Positions 47,501 through 53,246 of a stretch of DNA of 64,000 bases are shown piece after piece. Location: assembly GCF_001949145.1 (NCBI RefSeq), contig NW_019091566.1, positions 100,824-164,823 on the forward strand, given 5' to 3'. The notes under the pieces are model-generated. The model was not told where the DNA came from and made no database searches. It saw nothing but the letters and a program-made list of their open reading frames with translations. The position numbers were made by a program, and so were the translations under genes. Origin of the DNA: Acanthaster planci (taxonomy: Eukaryota; Echinodermata; Asteroidea; Valvatida; Acanthasteridae). Within the stretch, counting starts at the first letter, position 1; each line of letters starts with the position of its first letter.

Positions 47501-48128
47501 TGTCTCAAGAGCAAGAAATGAACCATGAGAGATTTTTAAGCAGGAAAAAAGCTGACAGTGTGGTTTGACAATCATTACAAGTACATGCCACTCCATTCCA
47601 AAGTGGATTGATCTGTGATCTGACCTTTTTTCTTTTGTGCATTTTCCCTTTAGGCCTCTAATCTACCTTGGCTTGAAGGTCTTCAACCGTTTCAAAGTTG
47701 GAAGTTTCCTTGGAATCTCAGAGACAGTACTGCGCAACTGGCTACAAGTCATTGAGGCCAACTATCATAGTTCCAATCCATACCACAACTCAACACATGC
47801 TGCAGATGTCATGCAGGCCACTGCTTACTTTATTGGGAAGGAAAAACTAAAAGTAAGAAGCCAAGCATATTATTTCTGTCTTCTCTACCCCACCTTAAAA
47901 TTTACCACCATAGTTTCTATTACAAAATCTTCTTGATATTTTCAAGTTTCTTGTGTTATATAGGGTCAAATTAATAGTATTATTTTTTCCTCACTAGACT
48001 TGTTTTGAGCCAGCTGATGAAGTAGCTTCATTAATCGCAGCAACAGTACATGATATTGATCATCCTGGAAGGACCAACTCATTTCTTTGCAATGCTGCCA
48101 GTGATCTTGCTATACTCTACAATGACAT
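14361..48128 (+). CDS. PDE8: PDE8-type 3',5'-cyclic AMP phosphodiesterase (partial, 9 exons)
   Basis: Exons: 14361-14577, 23590-23678, 23980-24092, 24827-24894, 35659-35832, 36205-36268, 46824-46956, 47654-47852 and 47998-48128. Total 1,188 bases, 396 codons, with every junction GT-AG and phase-consistent. The product begins inside the PAS domain, passes the linker signature [15 protein letters not shown] and the DLVGGLM block, and ends in the HD catalytic domain after HNSTHAAD (general-acid and metal His) and HDIDHPG (metal His/Asp). This order is specific to PDE8, which hydrolyses cAMP with high affinity in the cytosol; the PAS domain is thought to tune activity through partner binding. Missing: the N-terminal receiver-like domain and the rest of the catalytic domain (third metal Asp, invariant Gln). 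The next exon must lie beyond 48128 in phase 2 and was not found before 64000. The reading is confident because nine independent exons fit one protein family. Confidence 0.95.
14578..16700. other. PDE8 intron, 5' part
   Basis: Start of the 9.0-kb intron after the PAS exon. It is AT-rich with no PDE8 exon. A short ORF from ATG 15764 and a GATTGAG|GTAAGC donor-like site at about 16068 could mark a 5' exon of the Cys-rich gene at 16781, but its frame is stopped and I do not claim it. Confidence 0.5.
16781..18170 (+). CDS. Unnamed Cys-rich, transposon-associated gene family, locus 1 (partial)
   Basis: Three exon-like blocks on the + strand. Block a, 16781-16933, follows TTTCTTTGCCAG and ends GAAGG|GTAAGC. 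It encodes [20 protein letters not shown], then [15 protein letters not shown]. Block b, about 17580-17717, encodes [19 protein letters not shown] and YR, ending CG|GTATGA. Block c starts at 18035 after CTAATACAG and continues [20 protein letters not shown], then PFWRNK. The b-c junction is phase-consistent. From memory, multicopy invertebrate proteins share the order KDCVxxEVxYHxxCY, then EVMxMxxLxxLF, then YRxxxLKxRLxxxYP; their function is unknown to me. Block b has an alternative frame ([10 protein letters not shown]) that suggests a frameshift, and block c soon hits a stop, so this may be a decayed copy. It lies inside a PDE8 intron. See also 55778-56354. Confidence 0.5.
18171..20447. other. 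PDE8 intron, unassigned
   Basis: Mostly unique-looking AT-rich DNA. A segment at 19243-19345 (ATGCTGCCGGGTGC, then GCAGTGCACACATACGGG and TCAGTTTCCAAAATTCTTCAAAA) matches the left terminal 100 bp of the TTAA element at 28742, so it is a relic of that family. No coding exon is supported. One undetermined base lies near 18133 and another near 17027. Confidence 0.6.
20448..20935. mobile_element. hAT-like MITE, 488 bp, with 8-bp target duplication
   Basis: Ends are TAGGGCTGAGTCAAAT and, inverted, TAGGGCTCTACCAAAT. The flanks TCCAGGAA (20440-20447) and TCCGGGAA (20936-20943) agree at 7 of 8 positions, the duplication length of hAT elements. The interior is rich in ATTCGAATATTC palindromes and has no transposase. 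A paralogous repeat at about 52791-52890 carries an uninterrupted TCCAGGAACCACACTA where this copy is split, and so shows the empty site. Confidence 0.85.
21001..21240. repeat. Dispersed repeat, inverted partner at about 51010-51240
   Basis: Sequence around CAGGAAGGTCTTGGAACCAAGACTAGGAA and TTGTGTTTGTCGGAC recurs inverted near 51060-51190 (CCTAGTCTTGGTTTCAAGAC and GTCCGACAAACACAAGG). The two copies lie 30 kb apart. No coding capacity was recognised. It may be part of a larger nonautonomous element together with the segment flanking the hAT MITE. Confidence 0.7.
21282..21472. repeat. GTAC-rich MITE-like block, copy 1
   Basis: About 190 bp made almost wholly of GAGTAC/AAGTACTT words. It starts TGTTAATCGAGTACGAGTAC and ends GAGTACTACAGCACTG. 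It is homologous over its full length to 53068-53246, with an inverted relative at 60977-61152. The ends resemble the CAGTGTTGTAGTCGAGTAC terminus at 52440. Probably a nonautonomous hAT-type element. Confidence 0.7.
22484..23240 (+). mobile_element. Non-LTR retrotransposon RT remnant (Rex/CR1-like)
   Basis: The + strand, over several frames, encodes [19 protein letters not shown] (22500), then after a frameshift [35 protein letters not shown] (22800-22850), and the C-terminal [31 protein letters not shown] and [16 protein letters not shown] (22960-23130). This is the palm-to-thumb part of a reverse transcriptase of the kind found in Rex1/CR1-type LINEs. The FADD box region (about 22890) is destroyed. 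The remnant lies in the PDE8 intron and is inactive. Endonuclease and 3' tail are absent. Confidence 0.85.
23590..23678 (+). CDS. PDE8: PDE8 exon: PAS C-terminal strands
   Basis: 89 bp following acceptor CTACTCACAG and ending GGACAGGGAGG|GTAAGA (phase 2). It encodes [15 protein letters not shown], then [14 protein letters not shown], the beta strands that close the PAS fold. It aligns with the vertebrate segment containing KNGDNIQQ and PVIGQGG. It joins the 14577 donor without a phase change. Confidence 0.95.
23980..24092 (+). CDS. PDE8: PDE8 exon: PAS end and variable linker
   Basis: 113 bp after TATCACCAG, ending TCAAATG|GTAAGA (phase 1). It encodes [12 protein letters not shown], matching the KIRHFVSLK type end of the PAS domain, then a polar linker ([19 protein letters not shown]). 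An earlier GTATGA at 24021 could be an alternative donor, but the open frame and the phase of the next exon favour the longer form. Confidence 0.85.
24827..24894 (+). CDS. PDE8: PDE8 exon: [15 protein letters not shown] linker
   Basis: 68 bp after TTTCAATGCAG, ending ACTAAG|GTAATA (phase 0). It encodes [19 protein letters not shown] followed by ITK. The [11 protein letters not shown] stretch holds an RRxS protein kinase A-type consensus, the motif around which PDE8 phosphorylation is known in vertebrates. It is the most diagnostic PDE8 segment in the window. Confidence 0.97.
24895..28737. other. PDE8 intron, unassigned
   Basis: First 3.8 kb of a 10.8-kb intron. Unique-looking AT-rich DNA with short repeats such as CAGTGTTAATCACTGTTAATCAGTG near 25116-25150 and several ACATGTACATGT-like motifs (for example near 26385). 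Overlapping ORFs at 26269-26777 have no recognisable domain and are probably chance. Confidence 0.6.
28742..29311. mobile_element. piggyBac-like nonautonomous TTAA element, 570 bp
   Basis: The element is flanked by TTAA at 28738-28741 and 29312-29315. Its ends are inverted: CCACTTGCTGCCGGGTGG and, from the right, CCATTTGCCGCCGGGGTT. A TTAA target with CC-starting TIRs is the hallmark of piggyBac elements. There is no transposase. Relatives of the left terminus are at 19243 and 32386 (TAACCACTTGATGCCGG). Confidence 0.8.
29316..32729. other. PDE8 intron with palindrome and TTAA-family relics
   Basis: No exon was recognised. A perfect 20-bp palindrome CATGGTACGATCGTACCATG lies at 31439-31458, followed by a second near-palindrome (CCATGGTTACCATGG). 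At 32386 a TAACCACTTGATGCCGGAT end matches the TTAA-element terminus. A CCAGCTAAGTTGGCACTCTC stretch at 32592 resembles pogo-like MITE termini. Confidence 0.6.
32740..33120 (+). pseudogene. DIRS reverse transcriptase fragment
   Basis: The + frames give [20 protein letters not shown] (the conserved W-R-P-V-I-N-L-K-x-L-N segment), then [37 protein letters not shown] and [14 protein letters not shown], ending MIFQYLDV where an LDD catalytic box is expected. These are hallmarks of DIRS-type RT (LKDAYLHVPI and ALPFGLSxAPRVFTK in relatives). A stop replaces L in the PFG*S segment and further stops interrupt the frame. Confidence 0.85.
33550..34080 (+). pseudogene. DIRS RNase H region
   Basis: The segment [16 protein letters not shown] at about 33562-33610 is the first RNase H strand, with the catalytic Asp in [18 protein letters not shown] follows in the frame starting 33664, at the position of the third catalytic Asp block (xSDNTT in relatives). 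After that [17 protein letters not shown] may represent the spacer before the recombinase. The 15-bp TGCTTGGACAACTC unit is tandemly repeated about three times at 33748-33790, which inserts extra residues into this block. Confidence 0.65.
34085..35090 (+). pseudogene. DIRS tyrosine recombinase fragment
   Basis: The + frame 34112-34396 encodes [20 protein letters not shown] followed by [11 protein letters not shown], the SAM-like core-binding helix of a tyrosine recombinase, then [13 protein letters not shown] and [14 protein letters not shown]. In the next frame [15 protein letters not shown] (34441) carries the box I catalytic Arg (RxSEL). The His and Tyr boxes are lost in frameshifted sequence at 34600-35080. 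In intact DIRS elements this enzyme integrates a circular intermediate. This copy is inactive. Confidence 0.8.
35659..35832 (+). CDS. PDE8: PDE8 exon: [10 protein letters not shown] to DLVGGLM
   Basis: 174 bp (58 codons, phase 0-0) after GTTTTCAACAG, ending GATGACA|GTAAGT. It encodes [37 protein letters not shown] and [10 protein letters not shown]. This is the helical segment upstream of the catalytic domain and is nearly invariant among PDE8 proteins. Confidence 0.97.
36205..36268 (+). CDS. PDE8: PDE8 exon: short linker ([14 protein letters not shown])
   Basis: 64 bp after TGATTTCCAG, ending CTACCA|GTAAGT (phase 1). It encodes [20 protein letters not shown] plus T, matching the DGLRRLSGNEYVxTKN linker of vertebrate PDE8. 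The frame differs from the longest ORF here (which starts in another frame), but phase and similarity both support this reading. Confidence 0.9.
36364..37251. mobile_element. MITE, 888 bp, CAGCSCGTTCCCACTTGA termini
   Basis: The ends are CAGCGCGTTCCCACTTGA and, inverted, CAGCCCGTTCCCACTTGA. Both are bordered by ATA (36361-36363, 37252-37254), a possible 3-bp duplication. The last 250 bp are built from GGTGGATCNGATCC and CCAATTGGGGGATC words in both orientations, and GCGTTCCCA recurs internally at 37046 and 37136, suggesting nested or duplicated ends. There is no transposase. It starts 95 bp after a PDE8 exon. Confidence 0.75.
37749..38536. mobile_element. Pogo-like MITE, 788 bp
   Basis: The left end CAGTGGAACGCCGCTATA, preceded by TA, is inverted at the right as TATAGCAGCGTTCCACTG. 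GTTCGGTATAGC recurs near both ends. The right flank is CA rather than TA, a likely single change in the target duplication. No transposase was seen. Confidence 0.8.
39600..39870 (-). repeat. Degenerate copies of the transposase C-terminal tail
   Basis: Downstream of the transposase stop, the minus strand again encodes [16 protein letters not shown] then [13 protein letters not shown] and a stop (stop at 39768-39770), 176 bp from the first stop at 39944. A third partial tail, FKVYYT and stop, lies a further 89 bp on (39679-39681). The GTGTACTATTTC and GAATACAGGAAACTTT words recur between them. The zinc-binding C-terminal end therefore seems to have been tandemly duplicated and then decayed. 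Confidence 0.8.
39944..42089 (-). pseudogene. piggyBac transposase (DDE_Tnp_1_7), broken
   Basis: The start is the ATG at 42087-42089 ([17 protein letters not shown]), an acidic Ser-rich N-terminus. The core follows: [46 protein letters not shown], then (shifted frame) [11 protein letters not shown] before the gap. After the gap come [20 protein letters not shown] (catalytic Asp in TTDES), a frameshift, [26 protein letters not shown] (second catalytic Asp in LDNW) and [11 protein letters not shown] Cys-rich tail [23 protein letters not shown] ends at 39944. Defects: frameshifts near 41515, near 40810 and in a T-run near 40290, a TAA near 40330 and stops near 40150-40200. The protein would have excised the element precisely at TTAA. 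It is inactive. Confidence 0.92.
40945..41487. other. Assembly gap, 543 N
   Basis: Run of undetermined bases inside the piggyBac transposase. Its length, 181 codons, fits the amount of core transposase expected between the flanking motifs, so the gap size was probably estimated well. Confidence 0.99.
42609..43859. other. PDE8 intron, unassigned
   Basis: AT-rich sequence with no supported gene. A TTATTTACAG|AGCC to CTG|GTAGAT block at 43537-43600 looks like an exon by its borders, but its frame is stopped in the phase required for PDE8. Confidence 0.5.
43860..45252 (+). mobile_element. DIRS-like element, 3' part (family 2)
   Basis: The right-hand structure is clear. At 44955-45030 GTAGGTTGTAGGCAGTAGACTC is followed by an inverted CCCCCACCTAGAGT ... 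GAGTCTACTACTGCATACCTACC. The block repeats at 45200-45252 with TTGGTAATCCAATAGGTATGCAGTAGCAGACTC and CACTCTAGGTGGGGG. This is the same architecture as the DIRS ends at 9350 and 13060 with different sequence. The interior, 43860-44950, has only broken frames; a minus-strand Leu/Gln-rich ORF ([20 protein letters not shown]) is not clearly part of it. The left limit is a guess. Confidence 0.5.
45791..46121. mobile_element. MITE, 331 bp, CCCCTAACGTGGC termini
   Basis: The left CCCCTAACGTGGC is inverted at the right as GCCACGTTAGGGG. The interior is AT-rich without an ORF. No target duplication is clear. A possible relative is near 13685 (AACGTGGTGTGGCCCCTAAT). Confidence 0.75.
46122..46823. other. 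PDE8 intron, 3' end
   Basis: AT-rich intron running to the CTTTGTTCTTCAG acceptor at 46811-46823. No gene was recognised. Confidence 0.6.
46824..46956 (+). CDS. PDE8: PDE8 exon: entry to the catalytic domain
   Basis: 133 bp after GTTCTTCAG, ending CTCAACAG|GTAATA (phase 2). A Ser-rich start ([11 protein letters not shown]) leads into [20 protein letters not shown] and DLERITLN. The WDFNIxxLE block is the first helix of the PDE8 catalytic domain. The preceding A from 36268 makes the first codon AGT. Confidence 0.95.
47654..47852 (+). CDS. PDE8: PDE8 exon: catalytic domain, HNxxHAAD motif
   Basis: 199 bp after TTTTCCCTTTAG, ending CTAAAA|GTAAGA (phase 0). It encodes [38 protein letters not shown] and [25 protein letters not shown] holds the general-acid His and the first metal-binding His of the class I phosphodiesterase site. 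Confidence 0.98.
47998..48128 (+). CDS. PDE8: PDE8 exon: catalytic domain, HDxxHPG motif
   Basis: 131 bp after TTCCTCACTAG, ending AATGACAT|GTAAGA (phase 2). It encodes [20 protein letters not shown] and [24 protein letters not shown] supplies the second His and first Asp of the bimetal centre. The following exon, expected to begin AVLESHH-like, was not found up to 64000, which implies an intron of at least 15.8 kb or a break. Confidence 0.98.
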
Positions 48129-48479
48129 GTAAGATCATCTGTTACATATTCATTCCAGATCTCAATTATTTGGCTCTGGGGCTATTTAAGAGCTAGTAAA
48201 CCCCAGCCACAGATTTCTTTTTGGCTGGAAAAGGTCCTTATGAAAGACAAACTTTATCCACCAAAGTTAAAGGAGGCATATGGGTTACTTAATTTGCTAG
48301 CGAAACTGTCAGTGAATTCCAAGCATTGCCTATGTTTTTTTATTAATTTTCCTTGTCTTTCTGGGGGAGCCAATCAACAGCTTCATTTTAGTCTCATAAC
48401 TGAATTATATAAGTTCATGGCATCACTCTGCCGATAATTGAAAACAAAAATGGCGTCCAGATTGCCAAGTCTGAAAATT

Positions 48480-48760
48480 TCCGTGTAAAATGTTGTCTAC
48501 TGCCTTCAACCTACCCAGATTAGCAATACTTACTGCATATTTCTCTTTGCCATTTGCTAAATTCTCGATCAACTGATAATGCTCCCTCATCTCCCACAAT
48601 GCCTAGCAGAATGGCTGCCATGTTTTTCCTCTTTCTGAGCACCGATACCAACAGATGTGTTCGTCCAACTCCAAGTTTTCAAGATTTTTTTCATTCACTG
48701 TACTGCGTTCTGTGGCACTTCTCAGTCAACTGCTACTTCCTGATAAACTATTCTTGATTG
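48480..48760 (+). mobile_element. DIRS family 2 left terminal repeat
   Basis: CTACTGCCTTCAACCTACCC followed by GAGATTAGC-like sequence, TTGCTAAATTCTCGATCAAC, CTCATCTCCCACAATGCC and GCTGCCATGTTTTTCCTC is the inverse of the right repeat at 44955-45250 (GGCAGCC, AATCGAGAATTTAG, GGTTGTAGGCAGTAGAC) in the orientation of a DIRS left end. It is therefore a separate copy of that family, probably running right. Confidence 0.6.
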
Positions 48761-48774
48761 TTATAAGCTTGTAG

Positions 48775-49050
48775 GAAGACTTTTTTATTTTGTTGACATC
48801 TTTTCACTGCCTTTCGTTATCGTTGTGCATGTGTAGGTGTGTTTTGTCTCTATTTTGTGATTGTAATAAAGCTTGCGATGAGAATGTTCCTTCCATGTCA
48901 CCTTCCTATAGATGCGTTGTTTTTCGTAGTGCATTTATACATGTAGGTGTGTGTCTTGTGCATTTGTCATGACAGTAATAATGATTGTGAAAGATTGTTC
49001 CTTTTCCTGCCACCTTTCACTGCATTTCATTATCGCTTTGTGTGTGTATA
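48775..49050. repeat. Degenerate tandem repeat, about 100-200 bp
   Basis: A TTTCACTGCCTTTCGTTATCG plus TGTGTAGGTGTGTTTTGTC unit recurs as TTTCACTGCATTTCATTATCG plus TGTGTGTATATTGTC about 200 bp later. An intermediate copy has lost its first half (TACATGTAGGTGTGTGTCTTG). AATGTTCCTTCC / TTGTTCCTTTTCCTGCC also pairs. It follows directly after the DIRS left repeat. Confidence 0.55.
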
Positions 49051-50700
49051 TTGTCTTACATCATGGATTCATACCGGGAGACTTAGTTTGGGCATCCACC
49101 CCCTTCCTAGTTGCACTCATAAGGTGGGTGTCGGGTCTCTGGTTAGGGTTCAGTGCACGTCACTGTGTGAGCAAGAGATCACTAGCATTCGTAGGAACAC
49201 TTTGGTGTGGAGGTTTCTGGAATAGGACAGTGCTTTGGCTTACTAATCCCCTTTTGTTACGGTCGGTAGGGGGTGCGACCAAACAATACCCTAATTTACA
49301 TCTGGCTCCATCATAGCTTCTAGATTGCCCACAGTGTGGGTGTCAGGCTGAAGGGAGTAGGCCGGCTCACACATCCCTGGCTTGCCAGACAGACATGGGC
49401 AGGGCCACTGCCATAATGGTTGAGAGGGGTGACCCAGTGAACTCAACTCTTCATGCTCCAGTCTGGTGCAGCAGGCTCAGTAGTACATGTTGGCTTAATC
49501 CTTGGGTTCCAAACCACCCTTACTGGCAGTGCATAGGCCCCCTCCGAGCCTGACTGGCTCATTCACGCTCCTCTACAGGCCTACTGGAGTGTAGTGGGTT
49601 GCTATTCAGCACCTAGAACAACACCAAGCAACTTACCATCGTGCACCTGAGCTACGGTGACTGTTACCCTGAATAATATTCCCTTGTTTGACCAAGATCT
49701 CTCTTCCCATGTTTGACCAAGATCTCTTTGCAAGCCAGTTTGTGAATCTTCTGTAGAGACTGAGGTTAAGCAGATTGACACAACTCAGAAGATACCTTTC
49801 TGTCAGCCACCAAAGACACCACATAAGATTGACAGTGGGTTTAGCCCGGAACTGGGACGATGCAGATCTCTGTCATTCTCTCAGCAACCTTGGCAGGCAT
49901 CTCCCCGACCTTAAGACGGCCACTAGCCAGCTCCAGGCAATCCCGACCCACGTATATTTCATGCCGTAGAGTGTGGGGATATTTGGTTTCTGTGAAAGCA
50001 CATGTGCAGTAGCCTTGAATGTGCCAGCAGCTCTCAAATTATAGCAGCCAACGTAAGCAATATTTTCTTGTGTCATGGGTCCTATAATAAATTGTTTGCC
50101 ACTTAAAAACGAAGCCACCGGAAGAGTTAAAATTCCAGAAGTGCATCAGACAATCATGACAGATCTCTTTTGTCTGAAAAAGAGAAATTTGAAATGCACA
50201 AATCAAAGGAAAAATAAATTTTCACGAAAGAAACTAAGTGAAATCATGTACAAATTTTGTTGGACAATGCAACATGTAAAACTTCTTTTTGAAATATTTC
50301 TCCAGTTTGTGCAAAGATAAATGAAATACTACCCAAAGGACCAACACTTGCTGTCATCGTTTCAGGTATTTTGCAGCTGGCAAGAATTCTGACGTTTGAA
50401 AAAAAGAGTAATTTTTCTGGACCCCAAATGAGCAGTGTTTACACGAAACACATCAGCCTTTGATACTTCTAATGTACTAGCTGCGTCATGCAGGTACAGG
50501 TGCCTGACAGATTTCCAGGATTACACTGACGAAGCCTTAGGCCATGGGCCGGCAATTCAACCTTTCAAGACGGAATGCCAGCACATATATTTGTATAGCA
50601 AGACAAGAGTTATTGTGTACTTCGAAAATCTGGCCAATAAAGAATTTCATTCGTCATTTAAGCTGGTAAATTAAATGACGATTTCTGCCAGAACACTAGA
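49051..50700. other. Possible DIRS interior; no confident gene
   Basis: Sequence of higher GC content at 49070-49960 follows the left repeat where a DIRS gag would sit, but all frames are broken and no motif is secure. A minus ORF at 49633-49824 and + ORFs at 50075-50320 and 50435-50674 have no recognisable domain. From about 50000 the sequence returns to AT-rich, intron-like DNA. Confidence 0.35.
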
Positions 50701-51009
50701 GGCCAAAAATAATGTTACAAATGTAGGGAACTGCCGTGTCTGTTACCCTACAAATTAGGGGTCAAAATATGTAATGACATCTTTTTCTGTGTGCCCATTA
50801 CACTCTCTCAGTAAATCTTGTCATTTAATTACTCTTGGAAATTGAAGAATGTTTTCTAAACTTACAAAATCATATTAGAGTAGAAGGCAAAAAACCTGAA
50901 CCCCTTGTATAGAAATACCAATGTACATCAAAAATAAGTGAGCTCATGTTTCCTCCAAACAGCATGTCTGTGCATGTCAACCGTACTGGATAAAAAAAAT
51001 CCTTTAAAT

Positions 51010-51245
51010 CCCGTAGCGGCCATGAAAATACAACAGTACGTGAAAATTGATCCTCGCAGATCGATATTTGGGACAGTCCGACAAACACAAGGCTACACAT
51101 TCGCCGTCTTAGCCAATTATAAATGCGAAACACCGGTATATTCCTAGTCTTGGTTTCAAGACTTTCCTGTTTATTCCATGACATGAACCATCACCAGGCA
51201 TAGCGGCTGGAAGGGGCACAATGTATATTGTTTTGGAATGTTATT
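51010..51245. repeat. Dispersed repeat, inverted partner of 21001-21240
   Basis: GTCCGACAAACACAAGGCTA, CCTAGTCTTGGTTTCAAGAC and AAACTT/GGAAGGGGCAC match the inverse of 21020-21220. TTTAAATCCCGTAGCGGCCATG at the left edge matches the inverse of CGTTATGGGATTTAAAGG near 21263. It sits in sequence with no gene. Confidence 0.7.
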
Positions 51246-52439
51246 TACATGTTTCTGGTTGGCATGACAGTCACTGTCATACAAAAATTTAGCTGGTAAC
51301 CTTTGTTTTTGAGTGCGTTTTTTGGCACTTCAGCAAATCCTGTACTTAAGTAAGCCAGGAAACACACCCAATTTTTCGGTCATCTCATGCCACCCACTTC
51401 AGAACTAGATGAAATGTGTATAGTTTGAACTGTGGGAAATTCACTGGTTGATGTTGTCATTGTGACAAAGGGCACAAAGGGGAGAAATCCGGCGATAAAT
51501 TTGTTGTATTTTGTGCACAACTCAATGTATTTCCCCGAAAATTCAACTGAACAAATCGTGACAGAAACACAATCAAATCACAAGTAGACAAATTGCTGTA
51601 TTTTTCAAAGAATTTTTTGGTTAAGTTAAACAGTTTTGTTTGTTTAGTGTTTTGATAGGTTTTTTCATTTTCGTAATCCCAAATTTTAATTTTGTACCCA
51701 AAACCTCCATACATTATGACTTTTCAACACAAGTGGGTGCATATCAAAGTCTGGTTCCCAGACTCATCATACTCCCTTTTTTCCTAAATTTGTATCAGCC
51801 ACTCAAACTAGACTAGGGATTCGAAGAACAAGAGCAATGTTGTTTACATGCACATCCTGTTGTGGCTGTGTATTGATTGCAAAATGGAGTGTGTCTGATT
51901 AATAAAAATCTGAATTAGTGTTCCTGAATGTGAAAAAATGTTAAAATCCTGTAATTGTCTGTTGAGAAGTGGTGGAAAGTTTCAAACTGTGACATCAAGG
52001 AGCGCTGTTCTTACCGACAAGTGTAGTCATTATCTAGGGATGCTGCAAAAAAATTCAAATTCAAACTTTGCTTAAATTTTCCCCCTTTGTGGATAGACTT
52101 TTATGAAAGAAACATTTTGATACCAAAATTATGCCTGTAGCTTAAATATTTACAAAGTTATGGTTGTTTTTTAGACACGGTAATTGGCCTTTCATCTTTG
52201 ACACTCATCTTTGTAAGTGAAATGAATGCTGTTGACATGAAGTTCTTCCTGTGTTGTCGCATCAAACCCAAGAGTCACATCCTTTGTTGCTAATACTGCA
52301 ATTTTGCAATAGCTCCCAATTCTCAAGCCATTAGTTCAATGGAACTACGTTGCGGAACACTGTCCAACTCAAGTTTACTTTGTGAAACTGACTAATCGGG
52401 TTTGAAATGTTTGCTGTTGGGGTTTTATTGACAATGCAG

Positions 52440-53246
52440 CAGTGTTGTAGTCGAGTACTTTTTTTCGAGTCCCAAGTACTGCCGAGTACTTTGACTGCCT
52501 AGTACCAAGATAGGTCGAGTACTTTGCCAGCCGAGTACAAGTACTGGTTTCCGAGTACAAGTACTTGCACTTTCGAGTACAAGTACAAGTACTTCTAACT
52601 CCGAGTACAAGTACGAGTACAAGTACTTCTAATTCAGAAGTAGTTTTATCTTAATTAAGAGACTCTAAGACCTGCCACTGAGTAAAAGAAACACCGAATG
52701 CAGATGACATGGCTACAAGAACAAGTGATCTGGCTAGCAATGTCATGGTCACTATGCGTGCGTTGCAGCAGTTGACACAACGTGTACGGCGCAGCGAAGT
52801 CTATTTTCCAGACTCAATTATTCATATACCTGTGATTTTCTGTATGCTTGGTTCGTCGTTAGAATTTTTGGGTCCAGGAACCACACTACCAATGCCCAAG
52901 TAAATCATGGGACCATTCTGGAGAACTACAATATAATTTGCATACGTGATTGGTTAAGTATGCGCACAGACAGCGAATGGGTCGTAGACGTTTGGCCTTC
53001 TTTTTGTCAGAACCGTATCGAATATCGGGTCATTGGGGTTAAGTTAACTTAAAGGATTTTTTATAGAGCACTGTTAATCGAGTACGAGTACTTTGATGCT
53101 CGTGTACAAGTTTTGGATGTCGAGTTCCGTGTATTTTGTAGCCGGAGTACAAGAACTGAAGTACGAGTACGAGTACTCTGAAAACGGTACTCGAGTAGTA
53201 CCGTAGTACTCGAGTACGAGTACCGAGTACGAGTACTACAACACTG
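52440..53246. mobile_element. hAT-like element with GTAC-rich ends, 807 bp
   Basis: The left end CAGTGTTGTAGTCGAGTAC is inverted at the right as GTACTACAACACTG. The 8-bp flanks CAATGCAG (52432-52439) and CAGTGCAG (53247-53254) agree at 7 positions. GTAC-rich blocks occupy 52440-52640 and 53068-53246. The middle (52660-53060) is a different repeat, the one that shows the empty site of the 20448 MITE. Alternatively the two GTAC blocks are independent short MITEs and the TSD match is chance. Confidence 0.55.

Noticed and set aside
50435-50674. 79-residue + ORF (FDTSNVLAASCRYRCLTDFQ...)
   Set aside because: No motif or splice context; sequence around it is non-coding in character.
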